From NCBI GenBank assembly GCA_964509425.1, contig CAZDWZ010000003.1:248001-312000 (forward strand): 64,000 bases of DNA, written 5' to 3'. The position numbers and the translations under genes were made by a program. Below are positions 60,286 to 64,000 of the stretch, in pieces (positions within the stretch are counted from its first letter, which is position 1; every line of letters begins with the position of its first letter). This DNA comes from CAZDWZ01 sp964509425 (GTDB lineage Bacteria > Bdellovibrionota_C > UBA2361 > SZUA-149 > CAZDWZ01). The notes under the pieces were generated by a model. It saw only the letters and a list, made by a program, of their open reading frames with translations, searched no databases and was not told the origin of the DNA.

Positions 60286-60303
60286 CGGTCTTTGATCAGA
60301 CCG
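60286..60303 (+). terminator. Small hairpin after pbpC
   Basis: CGGTCT (60286-60291) with AGACCG (60298-60303), a 6-bp stem around TTGATC, about 40 bases after the pbpC stop. No T-run; a weak candidate end of the A2M-pbpC transcript. Confidence 0.4.
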
Positions 60304-60475
60304 ATGGCACTATTCATCCGAATTAACTGGTGGGGGAGGATGACCTGGGCTCAATTTGTTTTGCAAATGCGATAAAACAGCGGTCTGAAACAACAATTCG
60401 ATAATTAAATTCCGGTCTCGTAAGAAGATTGTCTCACCCGGGTCAGGGAGGAAGTAAAACTAACCCGAGGGATGT

Positions 60476-61303
60476 ATGAAAAGGGCCGTTCTTTTCCTTT
60501 CGCTGGCGACCACAACATTTGGTACGACAGCTTGCTCCGTGAATCGTCAGGTGGACGTTCGTGCCACCGCAGGCAGGCCAAATTCTGCCGAAGTTTCTGC
60601 AATCTCTATTCCATTTGATTCCACTGCTCCGAGAATTGCCGTCCGTGTTGAACCCTTTCAGTTTCTTCCGGGAGCCTTCACGGCACCGAATGCCATGAAT
60701 GGCGGGTGGATGCCAGCAGGCGCCGTGTCTGGAAACTCCGAGCAAGTTTCCGCGCAGCTTGAGACTGCGCTTTCTCGCGTCGGGAATTTTTCGGTGTATG
60801 ACGCATTTCGCGGATCCAGGTTGAAACCTGCGCGCGGCGAACGAGGTCCGTATTCGATTCGCGCAACTATCACAGAATTTAATGAATTAGCTGAGGAGAA
60901 AACCGAGGATCGAAGTATCTCGCTCGGTGCTGCCGGACTTATACTTGGTCTCGCAGGAGCAATTACAGACACACCGGCGGTAACTTGGACTGGAGCGGGA
61001 ATCGGCGCGGCGAACCCAACCTATGAGAGCTCGATCAAGGAGCGAACCGGGATGGTCGCAATGGACATCCGTGTCTTTGACGACCGGACCGGTCGCTTGA
61101 TTACCGCCTTTGATGCGAGCGGAAAGTTCAATGCGGTATCAAATAGCAGCGGAGTTGGCTTGTTCGGAATCTCGGGGCGCGAATCTGAATTTCAATCGAG
61201 CGCGCTTGGGCAAGCGCTCCGAGTTGCGGTGAATGATGCAGTTCGGCAACTACACGGCCGCTTGATCACGGAAGAGGGTGCGGGAAAGCCTCGAAAGTTC
61301 TGA
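60476..61303 (+). CDS. CsgG-like outer-membrane lipoprotein
   Basis: 275 residues. The signal peptide ends in a lipobox-like TTAC. The mature protein has the CsgG/CurliG layout: an N-terminal strand with IAVRVEPF, YSIRATITEFNEL (the conserved ITG-like block), a glycine-rich membrane-spanning strand region (SLGAAGLILGLAGAITDTPAVTWTGAGIGAANPTY), and MVAMDIRVFDDRTGRLI, followed by a terminal helix ALGQALRVAVNDAVRQL. CsgG forms secretion pores for curli; without curli genes nearby the substrate is unknown. GAGGGATGT precedes the ATG. Confidence 0.8.
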   Translation: MKRAVLFLSLATTTFGTTACSVNRQVDVRATAGRPNSAEVSAISIPFDSTAPRIAVRVEPFQFLPGAFTAPNAMNGGWMPAGAVSGNSEQVSAQLETALSRVGNFSVYDAFRGSRLKPARGERGPYSIRATITEFNELAEEKTEDRSISLGAAGLILGLAGAITDTPAVTWTGAGIGAANPTYESSIKERTGMVAMDIRVFDDRTGRLITAFDASGKFNAVSNSSGVGLFGISGRESEFQSSALGQALRVAVNDAVRQLHGRLITEEGAGKPRKF

Positions 61304-61329
61304 GGTCTCAGAAAGATTTAGAGCTGAGC

Positions 61330-64000
61330 TTAAAACTCGCCCTCGGAGTCCATTCGAATCAAATCGTCGAGAGCTTTCACTCGGTAGTCTAAGTCGACCT
61401 TTAGTTGTTCGATCTGCTCGGCCGCCCACTTTCCGTACGTGAGCGTCGACCACTCTTGTTTTGAATGGCGGTTTGACTCATTGCGATTTGCAGACAGCCA
61501 ATTAAAGGAGCCTTCGGCTAAGGTATATCCGTCCATCGCGACGACTTTCAGGTGAGTTCTTGCGACGAGATGGAGCTCCGCGCCGGCGGATTTCACCATC
61601 TCGAAGGCTTCCTCGGCTCGCGGCTTGAAAGCGTTACCCTCACGATTGAGGTCGTAATCCACGTAGATAGAGACCCGAACATTTCGCTGAACGGCATCAC
61701 GGATGAGGTCAGGGATCCCGTCACGTTTTAGTGCAGCGCTCGAAATGGTTGCCGACACGATGAGGACCTCTTGCTCCGCCCGAATGAACGCCTCGCGGAG
61801 AACATGAACATGTTCGTCAAGCGTGGAGATTCGCTTCGGATGTGCGTCAGCAGGGATCTGCTTTTCTGCGGACGCGGTCTTCTGGGGTAGTGGAAGCTCA
61901 TTCTCAGGTGATGCAAAGAGAAAATTCGCGAGATATCCCGAAGGAGTCTTCGCTTTTTTGTCGAAAATGCTGATGTTCCCGAAGACGATAAACGAATCTC
62001 TGGCGCGTGAAACGGCGACGTTTAACAAGTTTACGTTGAGATCGAAAAAATAACGGTCATCGAAAGTTTCGTCGTAGACCGGAGAAAAGAGTACCACTGG
62101 CCTTTCGGCGCCCTGCAGGCCACCCACGGTTCCGACCGTCATCTTCCGCAACCTCTCTGGTAAACGTCTCCGAATCTCACGATGCTGTGCCGCAAACGGT
62201 GTGATGATAGCGATGACATCCGAGATGTCTTCCTGACGATAAAAATCCTTTAATTCCTCTTCTTTCTCAAGGAGCCAGTCAATTATCGCGGTGATTTCAT
62301 TTCGATTCATTCGACTCGAACCGGATTGCTCGGCGCGTCCGCGAACGTTGATGTAGCCAAATGCCGGAAGAATTCGAGGACTGAGCGGACGCCGCTTCGC
62401 TTGAAGTTGATTGTCGTAAGCGAGGGCATTTGAGAACGCGACGATTTCCGGTACCGATCGACGCTGTTCATTGAGAAAGCAGCCTCGTTGATTGCCCTCA
62501 TGATTCGCCATTGAACGCAGTGCGAGTTTCATCAAGCTGCCGCTTGAGGAGAGTATCCCGCGTTCTTGGCAATCTTTCCACGCCGCCTCGTTTGTGTTCT
62601 CAGCGATGTTGTTTTTATGGAGTATCGCGCGGTCGGTGTGAGGTTGTACGTCCCAGTACGGTTCGAGCTGCAGGCAGTCTCCTACGATGAGAACCCGATC
62701 GGCGATTGGAAGCACCGCCGCTCCCAGCTCTATTGGGATTTGCCCGGCTTCATCGCAGATGAGCACATCGACCGGCGCGACGGGGTTTCTGCGGTTGAAC
62801 GGGAAGAAGCGAGGAAGCATCGATATCGTTGAGACGAACGCCGGGGTGATCATTGCCCGCCGCTCCCAAGCAAAGCGCCGGGAATCGAGTCGCCCATCGT
62901 CTCTCCGCGAGGTGGACTTCCTCGAGTGTTCCTCCTGCGCCTTTTGGAGCCATCGCGCCTCCCAGTAATGAGTGGCGAGGAGAAAGAGTTGATTTCGTCT
63001 GGTGATGTCGAGCTGGGCGACTCCGAGAGCGAACTGTTCCGGTGACACCATTTTCTTCGGAGAGAAGAGGCTCTGTAAAAAGCTCCACAGCCCGAGCTGA
63101 CTCAAATTATCTATCTCGCGAACCAGCAGGCGATGTTCCTCAACAATCATTCGATGGAGGAATTTTGTCGCCTGGGCGAGCGAAAGCCGCTTTCCAAAAC
63201 ACGCCGCAAATCGCTCGAGGAAAAAAGGCCCTGCCGCGCTCCGGTAGTTCTCGCTTTCCATCATTGACGAGAGCCCCGAGCCGTCCCGGAGCTCAAGCTG
63301 GTAATGCTGCACATCGGCTGCTTTCGTGGCGGATGCACAGAAGGTTCCGTAGCTGTGGACTCTCGGGAGCCACCGTCCCGACAGCGGTTGGCCGTCAACA
63401 GGAGCTTTTTCGAAGCTGTCGATGATGTTGATCACCGATTGGTTTGTTGCGCCGGTGCAGACAATTACGGGTGGTGAATCCGCACCGCTGACCGCGGCCC
63501 TCACCCAAAGGGAAGCAATTATGCTCTGAATTACCGTTGTCTTTCCCGTACCCGGTGGACCAGTGATGGTCATGAAGTCTTTCTTTCGAACATCAAGAAA
63601 GCGATGCACGGACTTTCGTTGTGATGCGGAGAGAGGGAAAGCTTCGGTGAAATGTCCAAGATGGAGTTTTGCACCTTTTGCGAAGCTTCCTTTGTCGTCG
63701 CGATAAGCAATCGGCTTCGGATCCGAAATACACGCGAACTTTGCGAGGACTCCCGAATCAAGCTCCCCATCGAGCACTTCTCCGAGAAGCTGCACCAGAG
63801 TCGCCGTCGCGCCGCTTGAAGATCGATCAAAAACGAGGAGTGCATCCTCCTTTCTTTCGTATCCTGGAATCTTAAGATTTCGCCGGTTACTTCCCGTAAC
63901 GGTGGAGAGCAGGGATTCGGCGTAGCTCAGATAGTCGCTCCAATCTGTCCAAGATTCCCGTCCGTGTTTTAGGGAGAATTTTTCGACTGCCCGGATGGTT
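61330..64000 (-). CDS. SF1 helicase-phospholipase D fusion, 5' end outside the window (Mokosh-like)
   Basis: The frame is open from 61330 to the right edge (at least 890 codons), and the residues past the internal GTG at 63795 read as normal protein, so the true start lies beyond 64000. It is an Upf1-like superfamily 1 helicase (COG1112): Walker A GPPGTGKT, DEAGQIPIELGAAVLPIADRVLIVGDCLQLEP (Walker B), and the late GLQGAERPVVLFSPVYD and NVAVSRARD blocks. The C terminus is a phospholipase D domain with one HKD motif, HLKVVAMDGYTLAEGSFNW. This pairing is the architecture of single-protein Mokosh defence. The role as anti-phage nuclease-helicase is inferred from domains only. Confidence 0.88.
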   Translation of the reverse strand, partial: TIRAVEKFSLKHGRESWTDWSDYLSYAESLLSTVTGSNRRNLKIPGYERKEDALLVFDRSSSGATATLVQLLGEVLDGELDSGVLAKFACISDPKPIAYRDDKGSFAKGAKLHLGHFTEAFPLSASQRKSVHRFLDVRKKDFMTITGPPGTGKTTVIQSIIASLWVRAAVSGADSPPVIVCTGATNQSVINIIDSFEKAPVDGQPLSGRWLPRVHSYGTFCASATKAADVQHYQLELRDGSGLSSMMESENYRSAAGPFFLERFAACFGKRLSLAQATKFLHRMIVEEHRLLVREIDNLSQLGLWSFLQSLFSPKKMVSPEQFALGVAQLDITRRNQLFLLATHYWEARWLQKAQEEHSRKSTSRRDDGRLDSRRFAWERRAMITPAFVSTISMLPRFFPFNRRNPVAPVDVLICDEAGQIPIELGAAVLPIADRVLIVGDCLQLEPYWDVQPHTDRAILHKNNIAENTNEAAWKDCQERGILSSSGSLMKLALRSMANHEGNQRGCFLNEQRRSVPEIVAFSNALAYDNQLQAKRRPLSPRILPAFGYINVRGRAEQSGSSRMNRNEITAIIDWLLEKEEELKDFYRQEDISDVIAIITPFAAQHREIRRRLPERLRKMTVGTVGGLQGAERPVVLFSPVYDETFDDRYFFDLNVNLLNVAVSRARDSFIVFGNISIFDKKAKTPSGYLANFLFASPENELPLPQKTASAEKQIPADAHPKRISTLDEHVHVLREAFIRAEQEVLIVSATISSAALKRDGIPDLIRDAVQRNVRVSIYVDYDLNREGNAFKPRAEEAFEMVKSAGAELHLVARTHLKVVAMDGYTLAEGSFNWLSANRNESNRHSKQEWSTLTYGKWAAEQIEQLKVDLDYRVKALDDLIRMDSEGEF

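Overview
The window reads as chromosomal DNA of a Gram-negative bacterium of moderate GC. It has Sec/Tat export signals, several lipoproteins, an alpha-2-macroglobulin/PbpC pair, an RpoD-type sigma factor with a long acidic insert, and genes for a type III secretion export apparatus. Gene order and divergence recall delta-like lineages (Bdellovibrionota/Myxococcota type), but no single gene here fixes the taxonomy. There is no transposase, integrase or CRISPR array.

Layout. 0-6 kb holds small envelope and secreted proteins: a coiled-coil protein, a PQQ-type sugar dehydrogenase lipoprotein, an SGNH hydrolase, a cysteine-rich triple-repeat protein and a DUF4397 protein. 6.9-8.1 kb is tatC-tatA/B. 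8.3-12.8 kb is dnaG, rpoD and a CAU-anticodon tRNA. 13.6-22.4 kb is a C4 zinc-ribbon protein followed by a complete early pyrimidine operon, pyrR-pyrB-pyrC-carA-carB. A PyrR RNA-binding loop and a good sigma-70 promoter lie upstream of it. greA, an atypical SDR and an acyltransferase follow. 25.0-27.8 kb (minus strand) is a methyltransferase-eda-kdgK operon, the lower Entner-Doudoroff branch.

27.9-34.0 kb is the most unusual region. It carries sctR, sctS, sctT and a sctU-like gene with no NPTH autocleavage domain, then two small co-translated proteins, one of them TPR-like. Opposite them is a minus-strand pair made of a sigma factor-like gene and a small disordered protein. A second, divergent sigma factor-like gene follows, with a terminator-like hairpin just before its start codon. 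The convergent junction at 31.2-31.5 kb is packed with palindromes.

34-46 kb mixes housekeeping genes (FKBP isomerase, tRNA-Pro, rdgB-rph, DedA) with a GT39-type glycosyltransferase whose tail overlaps a neighbour antisense by 281 bp, a hybrid histidine kinase, a high-GC nagB that looks transferred, and an operon of two SemiSWEET-like proteins plus an RDD protein. 46-61 kb is an acyl-CoA dehydrogenase-like protein, a large polytopic membrane protein, a double zinc-ribbon protein, a DD-carboxypeptidase, and the A2M-pbpC operon. The right end is a CsgG-like lipoprotein and a long SF1 helicase-phospholipase D fusion that runs off the window. Its domain pair matches single-protein Mokosh-type anti-phage defence.

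The best candidates for something undescribed are the SctU lacking its switch domain with its flanking sigma pair, the helicase-PLD protein, the triple 8-cysteine secreted protein, and the 47-bp inverted-repeat element at 2.4 kb.
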